Source: Lachnospiraceae bacterium UBA6403
Lineage (GTDB): Bacteria > Bacillota > Clostridia > Lachnospirales > Lachnospiraceae
Length of the DNA stretch: 22,229 bases
Direction: 5' to 3'
Assembly: GCA_002437435.1 (NCBI GenBank)
Contig: DJPV01000021.1
Coordinates: 1 to 22,229, forward strand
Made by a program: the position numbers and the translations under genes. The notes beneath the pieces were generated by a model. That model was not told where the DNA came from. It ran no database searches and was given only the letters and a program-made list of their open reading frames with translations. Shown piece by piece: positions 1-7,042 of the stretch. Position 1 is the first letter of the stretch, and each line of letters starts with the position of its first letter.

Positions 1-99
1 CTCTCAACGTATGTTTTTGAATAATTATGAAACAAAAGCAAACATTCACTGATTAAAATAATCACCGCTGTTCACGCATATAAATATTCAATCGTTTCA

Positions 100-1428
100 T
101 TATAATATTTTCTTTTCCGGGAATGGATCATCCAGCATTCTTGTCGCATGAAACTGACCCTTTTCTGCCGAATCAAGCTGCAGCAACACCGCTCCGATAC
201 CGGCTGCACCATCGAATAAACCGATCGGTGTACTTAAGACATTTGGTGCAATACGATCAAGTGCAAATCGCCATGCGCACTCTTTGCCTTCTGTACCGTC
301 TGTGATCGTCGCCCCATCTGTGATGACCTTACCGCATCTCTTTGCCTGTTCCAGATAAGTCTCATCTCCAAATGCAGCCCACAGTCCCAGATACATATTT
401 AACAGTCCTGCAGTTCCGCAGCAGATATTGTAAGTATTCCAGTAACCTTCTGTCCGAACCTCAGGTGCGCCTGTATCGATCACGCCCTGTGTCAGCATGT
501 CGATATACCGTTTATACCGGACTTCGCCTGTCATCTCATATAATTTATAGAAGAAACGATTTGTTCCCGCCGGGCCATGACAATAACCAAGGTAGAACAG
601 ATCTTTACGATCCGGCAAACCATGTGGAATCAGGCTTCCTGCCTTCATCTTAACTGCCTGTGCAATCATGAAATCCGCGATTCCCTTTGTCGCATCTAAG
701 AACTTCTGATCACCGGATGCTTCGTACAGATTTAGCAGTACAAATCCGATTCCTCCGGTTCCCATCGGGAAATTCGGATCGATATAATCTTCTTTTGCTC
801 CGAAGTAGACAGGATCTACACCCGGATACCAGCAGGTTCCATTTCCTGCATCATGCCGCTGCTCGATGAAATTCTCTCCTGCTTTTGCGGCAAATGCCGT
901 CCAGTCCTCTCTGCCAAATGTTTTTGCTGCATATAAGAAGAACAGAACCGTTCCGGCATCTCCTACGATACCCGGGAATGAAGTCCAACTGTAACCTTTG
1001 CCATTTTTTCCGGGCTTTGCATCTGCCTTTGCAGCCTCAATAATATCTGCCACAAATGTTTTATATTTCTCATTCCCGGTTGCCTTATAGAGCTGTATCA
1101 TGGCAAAGCCCGCTCCGCTCCAGCCGCTGGAAAATGCATATTTTGAAAAGTTTCTTTTTAAATCCCGGTCATGATCAAAACGATAACGGATATATGTGGC
1201 TGCTTCTTCTGCCTCCTGCAGATAGCTCATATCATTTGTCGCCTGATATAATCCCAGAAGAAATACGATGATTCCGGACGCCCCGGCATACATACAGATC
1301 TCATCATAATAGATGGCTCTTCCTTCTGCCGCATCCTGCAAAGACCAGTAGATTCCCTCCGGTCCCTGTTTCTTCCGGCTGTTTATGAAATGCATGGTTT
1401 CTTTCGCATATGTAAGATAGTCTGCCAT
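100..1428 (-). CDS. Stand-alone LanC-like zinc enzyme (lanthionine synthetase C family)
   Basis: A 442-residue protein built from seven repeats with a glycine-rich turn, as in the alpha/alpha barrel of LanC cyclases: YAGASG (about 47), WSGAG (103), FPGIVGDAG (151), MGTGGIG (222), YCHGPAG (282), ICCGTAG (335) and LFDGAAG (404). LanC enzymes add Cys thiols to dehydroamino acids using a Zn held by Cys, Cys and His. The visible ligands here are C283 and the C336-C337 pair, so the usual CHG triad is CCG, giving a likely Cys-Cys-Cys site like that of some promiscuous synthetases. The start has an AAGGAG site nine or so bases upstream. No dehydratase, LanB, transporter or precursor peptide is visible. 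It lies downstream of cysK on the same strand, separated by a 170-bp fold-back element. Family assignment is firm; substrate is unknown. Confidence 0.85.
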   Translation of the reverse strand: MADYLTYAKETMHFINSRKKQGPEGIYWSLQDAAEGRAIYYDEICMYAGASGIIVFLLGLYQATNDMSYLQEAEEAATYIRYRFDHDRDLKRNFSKYAFSSGWSGAGFAMIQLYKATGNEKYKTFVADIIEAAKADAKPGKNGKGYSWTSFPGIVGDAGTVLFFLYAAKTFGREDWTAFAAKAGENFIEQRHDAGNGTCWYPGVDPVYFGAKEDYIDPNFPMGTGGIGFVLLNLYEASGDQKFLDATKGIADFMIAQAVKMKAGSLIPHGLPDRKDLFYLGYCHGPAGTNRFFYKLYEMTGEVRYKRYIDMLTQGVIDTGAPEVRTEGYWNTYNICCGTAGLLNMYLGLWAAFGDETYLEQAKRCGKVITDGATITDGTEGKECAWRFALDRIAPNVLSTPIGLFDGAAGIGAVLLQLDSAEKGQFHATRMLDDPFPEKKIL

Positions 1429-1447
1429 GTTGTCTCCTTCCTGTTCT

Positions 1448-1617
1448 ATGTTTTATATTATGTATATATGTTCTTGACCTTACCAAACAGAGGACGCTTC
1501 CACTCGTTGTGTCCTGCAGCAGTACTAAGATGCTGCTTATGCATCATCAAGTACCGGCGGACACAAATGCCTCTGTTTTGGTAAGTCAAAACATATATTA
1601 TACATAATATAAAACAT
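1448..1617 (+). repeat. Fold-back repeat element, copy 1
   Basis: The outer arms are near-perfect inverted repeats of about 46 bp: 1448-1493 begins ATGTTTTATATTATG and ends AACAGAGG, and 1570-1617 is its reverse complement with one small indel region. Inside, GTGTCC (about 1509) faces GGACAC (about 1559), and GCAGTACTAAGATG faces CATCATCAAGTACC, so nearly the whole element folds on itself. The core shares ACGCTTCCACTCG, GCAGTACTAAG and ACCGGCGGAC with the copies at 5441-5737 and 11829-11996. It starts 12 bp past the cysK stop and its core lies antisense to cysK. It could act as a terminator, a mobile MITE-like repeat, or a structured RNA. No long ORF in it is credible. Confidence 0.8.
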
Positions 1618-1628
1618 ACGATATTCCT

Positions 1629-2618
1629 TTATTCCTCTGCATACATCTTGGTTGACAGATATTTGAATGCGTTGTCAGCCATGATAATCGCAATATTCTT
1701 TCCTGCTGCTTCCGGACGCTCAGCTATGATCGTTGCTGCCTTTAAAGCTGCTGCCGCTGACTGTCCAAGGAATACACCATCACTCTTTACCAGTCTTCTT
1801 CCTGTTTCATATGCGTCCTCTGCTACAATATCCAAGCATTCATCATATGGAGCCTGATCCGGATCAAAGAATACCGGAACACTCTGTGCCGGAACATCCT
1901 TAAATGCAAGTACACCATCGATCGTATTTGCTTCCGGATGATTGACATTCTTTCTGGACTGTACTGCCGGCTGTGCACCGATGATCTTGATATCAGGATT
2001 TTTCTCTCTGAAATATCTGGACAGACCTGCCAGTGTTCCACCGGTTCCAACCAGTGCTACCACATAATCAACCTTTCCATCTGTATCCTCCCAAATCTCT
2101 GGTCCAGTTGTACGGTAATGTGCTTCCGGATTATCAGGATTTGTTCCCTGATCGATATAGAAGTAACCATGCTCATCTGCATATTTGTTCATTATAACAG
2201 TAAGCTTCGCCATGCTTAAGCCACCATTCTGCAGCATCTCCATGAATCCCGGTACATCAGCTGCCTGAAGCAGTTCTACACCGTATGCTTTTAAGATCAG
2301 TGTACGTTCTACCGATACTCCCGGCTGAATGACTACTACATATTTATATCCTTTGGTATTTGCAAATGCTGCTGTTGCAATTCCTGTATTTCCACTTGTA
2401 AAATCAAGGATCGTTCCGCCCGGTTTCAGCTTGCCCGATTTCTCAGCTTCTAAGATCATGTTAAGTGCTGCTCGATCCTTTACGCTTCCTGATGGATTGA
2501 AATACTCCAGCTTACCAAGGAGGTGGGCATTCAGTCCTAACTCTTTTTCATAATTTACGAATTCAACCAATGGGGTATGTCCTACAAGTTCTGTAATTGA
2601 TGAATGAATATTTGCCAT
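1629..2618 (-). CDS. cysK: Cysteine synthase (O-acetylserine sulfhydrylase)
   Basis: A 329-residue fold-type II PLP enzyme that makes cysteine from O-acetylserine and sulfide in the cytoplasm. The PLP lysine is K47 in NPSGSVKDRA, the substrate loop is TSGNTG (about 74-79), and the phosphate-binding glycine loop is GTGGTLAG near 191. Length is close to the usual 310-330. The start has AAAGGAG nine bases upstream. The gene has its own promoter (2809-2837) and a leader with an intrinsic terminator (2667-2694), pointing to transcription attenuation. It sits among transsulfuration genes, which supports a role in cysteine and methionine supply. CysM or an O-phosphoserine-using paralogue cannot be excluded by eye, but CysK fits best. 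Confidence 0.92.
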   Translation of the reverse strand: MANIHSSITELVGHTPLVEFVNYEKELGLNAHLLGKLEYFNPSGSVKDRAALNMILEAEKSGKLKPGGTILDFTSGNTGIATAAFANTKGYKYVVVIQPGVSVERTLILKAYGVELLQAADVPGFMEMLQNGGLSMAKLTVIMNKYADEHGYFYIDQGTNPDNPEAHYRTTGPEIWEDTDGKVDYVVALVGTGGTLAGLSRYFREKNPDIKIIGAQPAVQSRKNVNHPEANTIDGVLAFKDVPAQSVPVFFDPDQAPYDECLDIVAEDAYETGRRLVKSDGVFLGQSAAAALKAATIIAERPEAAGKNIAIIMADNAFKYLSTKMYAEE

Positions 2619-2666
2619 TTTTTATTTCTCCTTTTCCTATCTGGTTAGTATGTTTTGTTGTCGTTA

Positions 2667-2694
2667 TAAAACCCGGAAGTATCAACCTCCGGGT
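2667..2694 (-). terminator. Intrinsic terminator inside the cysK leader (putative attenuator)
   Basis: On the minus strand the stem ACCCGGAGGT / ACTTCCGGGT (ten pairs including one G-U) closes a TGAT loop and runs straight into TTTTAT. It lies about 110 nt after the predicted start of transcription and about 50 nt before the cysK start codon, so it would stop transcription before the gene unless countered. Confidence 0.75.
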
Positions 2695-2772
2695 AAATGT
2701 CTGTTTGTCAGTCACCATCCAGCTCTGGATAAATGATTTTCTCATCCGGCACATCTTATAACGTTTCTTTAT

Positions 2773-2789
2773 CCTAGTATTAAAGTAGG
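2773..2789. promoter_or_regulatory. Dyad CCTA-N9-TAGG at the start of the cysK transcript
   Basis: The sequence CCTAGTATTAAAGTAGG is an interrupted palindrome with A/T-rich flanks, about 13-30 bases downstream of the predicted start. Size and position suit a repressor operator. Rrf2-family repressors (IscR, CymR) bind sites of broadly this shape and CymR controls cysteine genes in Firmicutes, but no such regulator is in the window, so the assignment is inference. Confidence 0.4.
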
Positions 2790-2808
2790 TTTTATATATT
2801 ATGTGCTT

Positions 2809-2837
2809 ATTATAGTGATAATTCCATAATTTGTCAA
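2809..2837 (-). promoter_or_regulatory. cysK promoter
   Basis: On the minus strand TTGACA (2832-2837), a 17-base spacer and TATAAT (2809-2814) match the sigma-A consensus exactly. Transcription should start near 2802. Confidence 0.85.
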
Positions 2838-2867
2838 CCAGTCAAAATATTTTAACTAGTTATAACC
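2836..2867. promoter_or_regulatory. Candidate LysR-type activator site upstream of cysK
   Basis: AACCAGT (2836-2842) and ACTAGTT (2855-2861) form an imperfect inverted repeat around AAAATATTTT, adjoining the -35 hexamer. The overlapping AACTAGTTATAACC (2854-2867) resembles GAGCTGGTTATAAG at 5795-5808 upstream of the transsulfuration gene. The motif is centred near -58, a normal place for a LysR-type activator. Confidence 0.4.
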
Positions 2868-2975
2868 ATAACTTATAGCCCCCCTGCTATTCTTGTAACA
2901 GCTATGCCAGCTAACGTCATTACATCGCGATTCACACCTTTGATGTTTTCTGCAAAATCATCATACTTACCTGTA

Positions 2976-4160
2976 TTATGCTGTAATCACTGCTTTTAAC
3001 CGGTCAAGTGCTTCCTGGATCGTCGCTCTCGGGCATGCAACATTGATACGTTCAAAGCCTTCGCCTACCTGACCAAAGATTGCACCGCTGTCAAGCCACA
3101 GCTTTGCCTGATTCACGATCAGATTTTCCCGCTCTTTTTCTGTCAGTCCAAGTGCACGGAAATCCAGCCACAGCAGATAGGTTCCTTCCGGTTCGATCAG
3201 CCTGATCTGTGGAAGTTCATTTTTCAGATAATCACGCACAAATGCGATATTGCTCTCTACATATTTCATCATTGCCTGATACCATATCTCGCCATGAGTA
3301 TACGCTGCTTCACAAGCGGTAAGGCCCATTGCATTTAACTGGCTGTAGCCCGCCGCATCGACCTGTTTGCGAAATGCTGCACGCAGAGTTCCATTTGGAA
3401 TAAAGATATTCGACACCTGAAGCCCTGCCAGATTAAAAGTCTTTGCCGGAGATGTACAGGTGATGGAGTTCTGTTCGAACTCTTTCTTGATGGTTGCAAA
3501 TACTGTGTGCTTGTGATCTCCGAAAACGAAATCCTCATGTATCTCATCACTTACAACCGTAACACCATGTTTAATACAGATATCGCCCATCTTTGTAAGT
3601 TCCTCTGTCGTCCATACACGGCTGACCGGATTATGCGGACTGCACAACAGGAACAGCACAACATGATTGTCAACGATCTGTTTCTCAAAATCATCAAAAT
3701 CAATATGATATTTTCCATCAGCTCCAAGCACCAGATCATTGCTCACAAGCTTCCGGTTATTGTCACGGATCACTTCTGAAAATGGATAATAGACCGGCTG
3801 CTGGATCAGAACGGCATCTCCCCCTTTGGAATATGCTTTGACAGTCATCGCCAGTGCAAATACAACACCCGGTGTCTTTGTCAGCCAGCTTCGTTCTACC
3901 TTCCAGTCATGATGAGTTTCCATCCATTTGCTGACTGCCTCGAAATAACTCTCTCGACTCTCCGTGTATCCAAAGATTCCATGCTGCACACGCTCTGTCA
4001 GTGCATCTAATACAAAACTCGAGGTTTTAAAATCCATATCTGCAACCCAGAGGGGAAGAACATCCGCAGGCTTTCCTCTCCGCTCTGCAAAGTCAAATTT
4101 CAAACAGTCTGTATTTCTTCTATCTATCACTTCATCAAAATTCAGATTCTTTTCTTCCAT
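2976..4160 (-). CDS. Cystathionine beta-lyase, MalY/PatB-type PLP aminotransferase fold
   Basis: A 394-residue class I/II aminotransferase-fold protein of the MalY/PatB family, which cleaves C-S bonds of cystathionine or cysteine to yield homocysteine or sulfide, pyruvate and ammonia. Visible landmarks are the N-terminal LPLWVADMDF (35-44), SPHNPVSRVW (174-183), SDEIHEDFVF with the PLP-contacting Asp (204-213), and TSPAKTFNLAG with the Schiff-base lysine K240. Length is normal. The start codon has AGGAGG seven bases upstream. It follows the transsulfuration gene by 92 bp with no clear terminator, so the two are probably co-transcribed. Its neighbours favour methionine/cysteine interconversion over maltose-regulatory functions known for E. 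coli MalY. Confidence 0.88.
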   Translation of the reverse strand: MEEKNLNFDEVIDRRNTDCLKFDFAERRGKPADVLPLWVADMDFKTSSFVLDALTERVQHGIFGYTESRESYFEAVSKWMETHHDWKVERSWLTKTPGVVFALAMTVKAYSKGGDAVLIQQPVYYPFSEVIRDNNRKLVSNDLVLGADGKYHIDFDDFEKQIVDNHVVLFLLCSPHNPVSRVWTTEELTKMGDICIKHGVTVVSDEIHEDFVFGDHKHTVFATIKKEFEQNSITCTSPAKTFNLAGLQVSNIFIPNGTLRAAFRKQVDAAGYSQLNAMGLTACEAAYTHGEIWYQAMMKYVESNIAFVRDYLKNELPQIRLIEPEGTYLLWLDFRALGLTEKERENLIVNQAKLWLDSGAIFGQVGEGFERINVACPRATIQEALDRLKAVITA

Positions 4161-4252
4161 ATTGTCCTCCTGTTATGTCTCCGATCCTATGATGTAAGTA
4201 CATTTATATGTCACAGAAATTTTACTTGCAAACACTTTTCATCATTATCGTA

Positions 4253-5407
4253 TTATTCTTCAAAAGAATCAATTGCCTGTTTCAGATCCGCGATCAGATC
4301 CTTCTTATCTTCGATTCCTGCTGACAGACGCAGAACACTGTCTGTGATTCCATTCTTTATACGGATTTCCTCCGGTACATCTGCATGGGTCTGTGTCGTC
4401 GGATAAGTGATCAGAGTCTCTACGCCGCCGAGACTTTCTGCAAATGGGATCATCTTCAGAGATTCCAGTATATGAAGTGCCAGTGCCTTACTCTCCACTT
4501 CAAATGTCAGCATACTCCCAAATCCACTCGTCTGGCTCTTACAGACCTCATAATTATTTGTTCCCGGTATTCCCGGATAATAGACATTCTTTACTTTCTT
4601 TTCCTGTAACAGGAATTCCACGATTGCCTGTGCATTTTCCTGTGCTTTCTCCATACGGATCGGCAGTGTCTTGATGCCGCGGAGCACCAGCCAGCTGTCA
4701 AATGGTGCAAGACCCGCACCTGTTGTCTTTATGATATATCGCAATTTCTCCGAAAGCTCCGGTGTATTTACCACGATAAATCCGGCCAGTGTATCATTAT
4801 GTCCGCTTAAGAACTTTGTTCCGCTGTGCAGGATGATATCGGCTCCCAATTCAAATGGCCGCTGGAAATACGGTGACAGAAATGTATTATCCACAATCAG
4901 CAGCAGACCATGTTTCTTCGCAAGCTCCGCTGTCTTTCGGATGTCAATAACATTCATCATAGGATTAGTCGGTGTCTCGATATAGATTGCTTTTGTATTT
5001 TCTTTGATGTAGTTTTCCGGATCTTCCTCTGCAAAATTAATCCGGCTGAACTCAATTCCATTTTTCTGATTGATATGGTCAAATAAACGGATGCTTCCGC
5101 CATACAGATCTGCTTCCGAGATGATATGGTCGCCCGGCTTAAAGATCTCCATCAATGTTGTAATGGCTGCCATGCCGGAAGAAAAAGCAAGAGCATCCAG
5201 TCCTCCCTCTAATGACGCAACAATCTTCTCCAACTGTTCTCTGGTCGGATTCTGCAATCTGCTGTAATCATACCCCGTGCTCTGTCCAACTGCCGGATGC
5301 GCATACGTTGCTGTCTGATAGATAGGAAAGCTGATTGTTCCCGTTCTGTCGCCTTCAAATTTTTCATGATTTCCATATATACATTTTGTAGCAATTCCTG
5401 TATCCAT
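4253..5407 (-). CDS. Cys/Met-metabolism PLP enzyme (cystathionine gamma-synthase/gamma-lyase family)
   Basis: A fold-type I PLP enzyme of the Cys/Met metabolism family. Counting from the chosen start, the Schiff-base lysine is K198 in LHSGTKFLSGHND; SSGMAAI (about 76) binds the cofactor phosphate, and IVDNTFLSP holds the PLP-ring Asp. The family makes cystathionine or homocysteine from an activated homoserine, or cleaves cystathionine; sequence alone does not separate these. I chose the ATG at 5405-5407, giving 384 residues, the usual family length, because AGGAAAGGA lies 11 bases upstream. An in-frame ATG at 5449 adds 14 residues but has no RBS and lies inside a repeat arm. MalY follows, so a synthase-plus-beta-lyase route from homoserine to homocysteine is plausible. 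Confidence 0.88.
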   Translation of the reverse strand: MDTGIATKCIYGNHEKFEGDRTGTISFPIYQTATYAHPAVGQSTGYDYSRLQNPTREQLEKIVASLEGGLDALAFSSGMAAITTLMEIFKPGDHIISEADLYGGSIRLFDHINQKNGIEFSRINFAEEDPENYIKENTKAIYIETPTNPMMNVIDIRKTAELAKKHGLLLIVDNTFLSPYFQRPFELGADIILHSGTKFLSGHNDTLAGFIVVNTPELSEKLRYIIKTTGAGLAPFDSWLVLRGIKTLPIRMEKAQENAQAIVEFLLQEKKVKNVYYPGIPGTNNYEVCKSQTSGFGSMLTFEVESKALALHILESLKMIPFAESLGGVETLITYPTTQTHADVPEEIRIKNGITDSVLRLSAGIEDKKDLIADLKQAIDSFEE

Positions 5408-5440
5408 AATAACCGTCATCCTTTCCTGCTGTGTGTTATT

Positions 5441-5737
5441 GAGATTCATGGTTTAAAATATATTTGATTATTTTAACTTACCAATACAGGGACATTTGAG
5501 TCCGCCGGTCCTCACATTTCGTACTTAGTGAGTGTTTTGACACGAGCTTAGAACGAAAGCGCACCCTTGTGGTGTAGATGGCGCATAAGCGGCATCTTAG
5601 TACCGTTGCAGGAGTAACTGAGACCTTAGCGAGGCTTTTAGCCGAGGTTAGTTCGAAGTTACACAGAGTGGAAACGAGCGAAAGCGTTCCCTGATTGGTA
5701 ATGTTAAAAATGAGCAAATATCTAAACCATGAATCTC
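5441..5737 (-). repeat. Fold-back repeat element, copy 2 (in the transsulfuration gene leader)
   Basis: Imperfect inverted arms of about 50 bp: 5441 onward begins GAGATTCATGGTTTA and continues to TTACCAATACAGGGA; the right arm ending at 5737 repeats this in reverse complement. The core, read on the minus strand, has ACGCTTTCGCTCG, CAACGGTACTAAGATG and GGACCGGCGGACTCAAATG, homologous to copy 1. It is longer than copy 1 by about 125 bp and holds extra small hairpins: GTAACT/AGTTAC, GGCT-AAA-AGCC, CACC/GGTG and GTGT-CAAA-ACAC. Short helices of this kind suggest a folded RNA. It occupies nearly all the space between the likely promoter and the RBS of the downstream enzyme. Confidence 0.8.
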
Positions 5738-5748
5738 TCTATTTATAC

Positions 5749-5827
5749 CATAGTATATCAGTAGGAATAGGATTCCGGTACTATGTATTTCTATGAGCTG
5801 GTTATAAGTATCATTTATAGCCAGTTC
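5749..5827. promoter_or_regulatory. Stacked dyads upstream of the transsulfuration gene; probable promoter and regulator site
   Basis: Two dyads adjoin. At 5749-5785 CATAGTA pairs with TACTATG around an inner GGAAT-AGG-ATTCC. At 5795-5827 GAGCTGGTTATAAG faces TTTATAGCCAGTTC, 14-base arms with three mismatches. A minus-strand -10 candidate TATACT lies at 5752-5757 without a recognisable -35, as expected for an activator-dependent promoter. The second dyad is then centred near -66, the usual LysR-type recognition position. The dyads could instead serve as a terminator for the regulator gene ending at 5897, though no T-tract follows. Confidence 0.45.
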
Positions 5828-5896
5828 ATTACTTAATTGCTGCTTGATCGGATTCTGGCAAGTTCTAGTTTCTCTATAAAGAAAACGGCCAAGCAT

Positions 5897-6823
5897 TTAC
5901 TCAGCCGTCTTCTTTACATTTTCCTGTGTTCCGTATTGGGTCAGTATCTCGATATAGCGTCTGCCAAGGGTACTTAAGCGCATTCCTTTTCGCTTGACAT
6001 AGCCGATCGTCATTTTCTCCTCCGTATCAAGCGGGATCGCACGGTAAGCACTGCCGTTTAATTCTTCACAGATAATACCGGAACACAAAGTATATCCATT
6101 CATACCAACCATGAGGTTCAGCATTGTTGCACGGTCATCTGCTTTGATGATCTGCTTATATTCCAACGTGCTGAATACTTCTTCTGCATAATAGAACGAA
6201 TTCCGTTCGCCCTGCTCAAAGGAAAGGCAAGGATAGTCTTTTAATTCATCAAATGCAATCTTCTTTTTTCCTGCCAGTGGATGCTCATTGCTCAGATAGA
6301 CAAATACATCGCAGTCAAATAATTCCGTGAATTCCAGTCCATTTTCTGAGAAGATTTTCTGCAAAGCTTTTCGGTTGAACTCATTTAAATATAAGATTCC
6401 AAGCTCACTCCGATAATCTCTTACGAACTCGATCACTTCATTTGTCCGTGTCTCATGTACTGCCAGCTCAAAATCATCCAGCCGTATCTCCTTTGCAAGT
6501 TCGATAAAGGCTTCCACCGCAAATGAATAATGCTGCATGGATACGCTGAATTTATTCTTTTTCTTTTCATTATTTATATACCGATCTTCGATCATCTGAT
6601 TCAGTTCTACCATCTGTCTGGCATAGCTTAAAAACTCATCGCCCTCTGCCGTGATCACGATACCACGGTTGGTACGGATAAATAATTCGATATTCAATTC
6701 TTCTTCCAGATCCCGTATCGTACTGGAAAGCGCCGGCTGGGATACATACAATTCTGCTGCCGCCTTATTCATGGATTTGGTATCTGCTATCTTAACTGCA
6801 TAGACAAGCTGTTGTAATGTCAT
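5897..6823 (-). CDS. LysR-type transcriptional regulator
   Basis: A 308-residue LysR family protein. The N-terminal winged helix-turn-helix spans about 4-63, with MNKAAAELYVSQPALSSTIR as the recognition helix region and a linker helix following; the rest is the periplasmic-binding-protein-like effector domain. The start has GGGAGG eight bases upstream. It is transcribed toward the sulfur amino acid genes, so a CysB/CmbR-like role, activating them in response to a sulfur-pathway metabolite, is the natural inference. The effector is not readable from sequence. Possible target sites are the motifs at 2854-2867 and 5795-5827. Confidence 0.9.
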   Translation of the reverse strand: MTLQQLVYAVKIADTKSMNKAAAELYVSQPALSSTIRDLEEELNIELFIRTNRGIVITAEGDEFLSYARQMVELNQMIEDRYINNEKKKNKFSVSMQHYSFAVEAFIELAKEIRLDDFELAVHETRTNEVIEFVRDYRSELGILYLNEFNRKALQKIFSENGLEFTELFDCDVFVYLSNEHPLAGKKKIAFDELKDYPCLSFEQGERNSFYYAEEVFSTLEYKQIIKADDRATMLNLMVGMNGYTLCSGIICEELNGSAYRAIPLDTEEKMTIGYVKRKGMRLSTLGRRYIEILTQYGTQENVKKTAE

Positions 6824-6861
6824 ATCTGTGCCTCCCGGTTGTTGCTTATATACTCCCTTTT

Positions 6862-6911
6862 CATACAGGTACTTTATGCTTCTTATATATCACACGACCT
6901 GTATCCAAACA
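6862..6911 (-). promoter_or_regulatory. Promoter of the LysR-type regulator with an 8-bp inverted repeat
   Basis: On the minus strand TTGTTT (6906-6911), a 17-base spacer and TATATA (6883-6888) form a plausible promoter. ATACAGGT (6862-6869) and ACCTGTAT (6896-6903) are perfect inverted repeats, one in the spacer and one past the start site, suggesting an autoregulatory or repressor loop. A second candidate is the extended -10 TGGTACAAT further upstream. Confidence 0.45.
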
Positions 6912-7042
6912 ATTACGCTCATTGTACCACACCTCATTTATATTTTCGATATTTCCTGACCGATTTTGTAATATTCTGTCAAAGGACATTTTTTTATGTC
7001 TGATCTTCCGGTTAAAAAACGGTTAAAACTTCCTTAAATCGG

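Larger units (their letters stand above)
2662..2802 (-). promoter_or_regulatory. Structured cysK leader RNA, class not recognised
   Basis: The leader between the predicted start (about 2802) and the cysK RBS contains an outer 8-bp perfect pairing, CGTTATAA (2756-2763) with TTATAACG (2662-2669), extendable to about 11 pairs with G-U. It encloses small hairpins ATGA/TCAT and TCCA-GAGC-TGGA and the terminator. A CCGGA segment near 2747 could pair with the TCCGG of the terminator's 3' arm, a possible antiterminator. I see no T-box AGGGTGG-type motif and no S-box signature. It may be a new cis-regulatory RNA or a protein-bound leader. Confidence 0.5.

Noticed and set aside
1..99. Left edge of the window
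   Set aside because: A/T-rich; no gene, clear terminator or repeat could be supported.
2563..2754. 63-codon leader ORF overlapping the cysK start
   Set aside because: It has only one Cys codon near its start, no RBS, and follows the structured leader; not a Cys leader peptide by composition. A 14-codon GTG frame in the same place was dropped for lack of an RBS.
5478..5896. Small ORFs within copy 2 of the fold-back element
   Set aside because: Their similarity to an ORF in copy 1 is explained by the repeat's nucleotide homology; composition and lack of RBS argue against coding.
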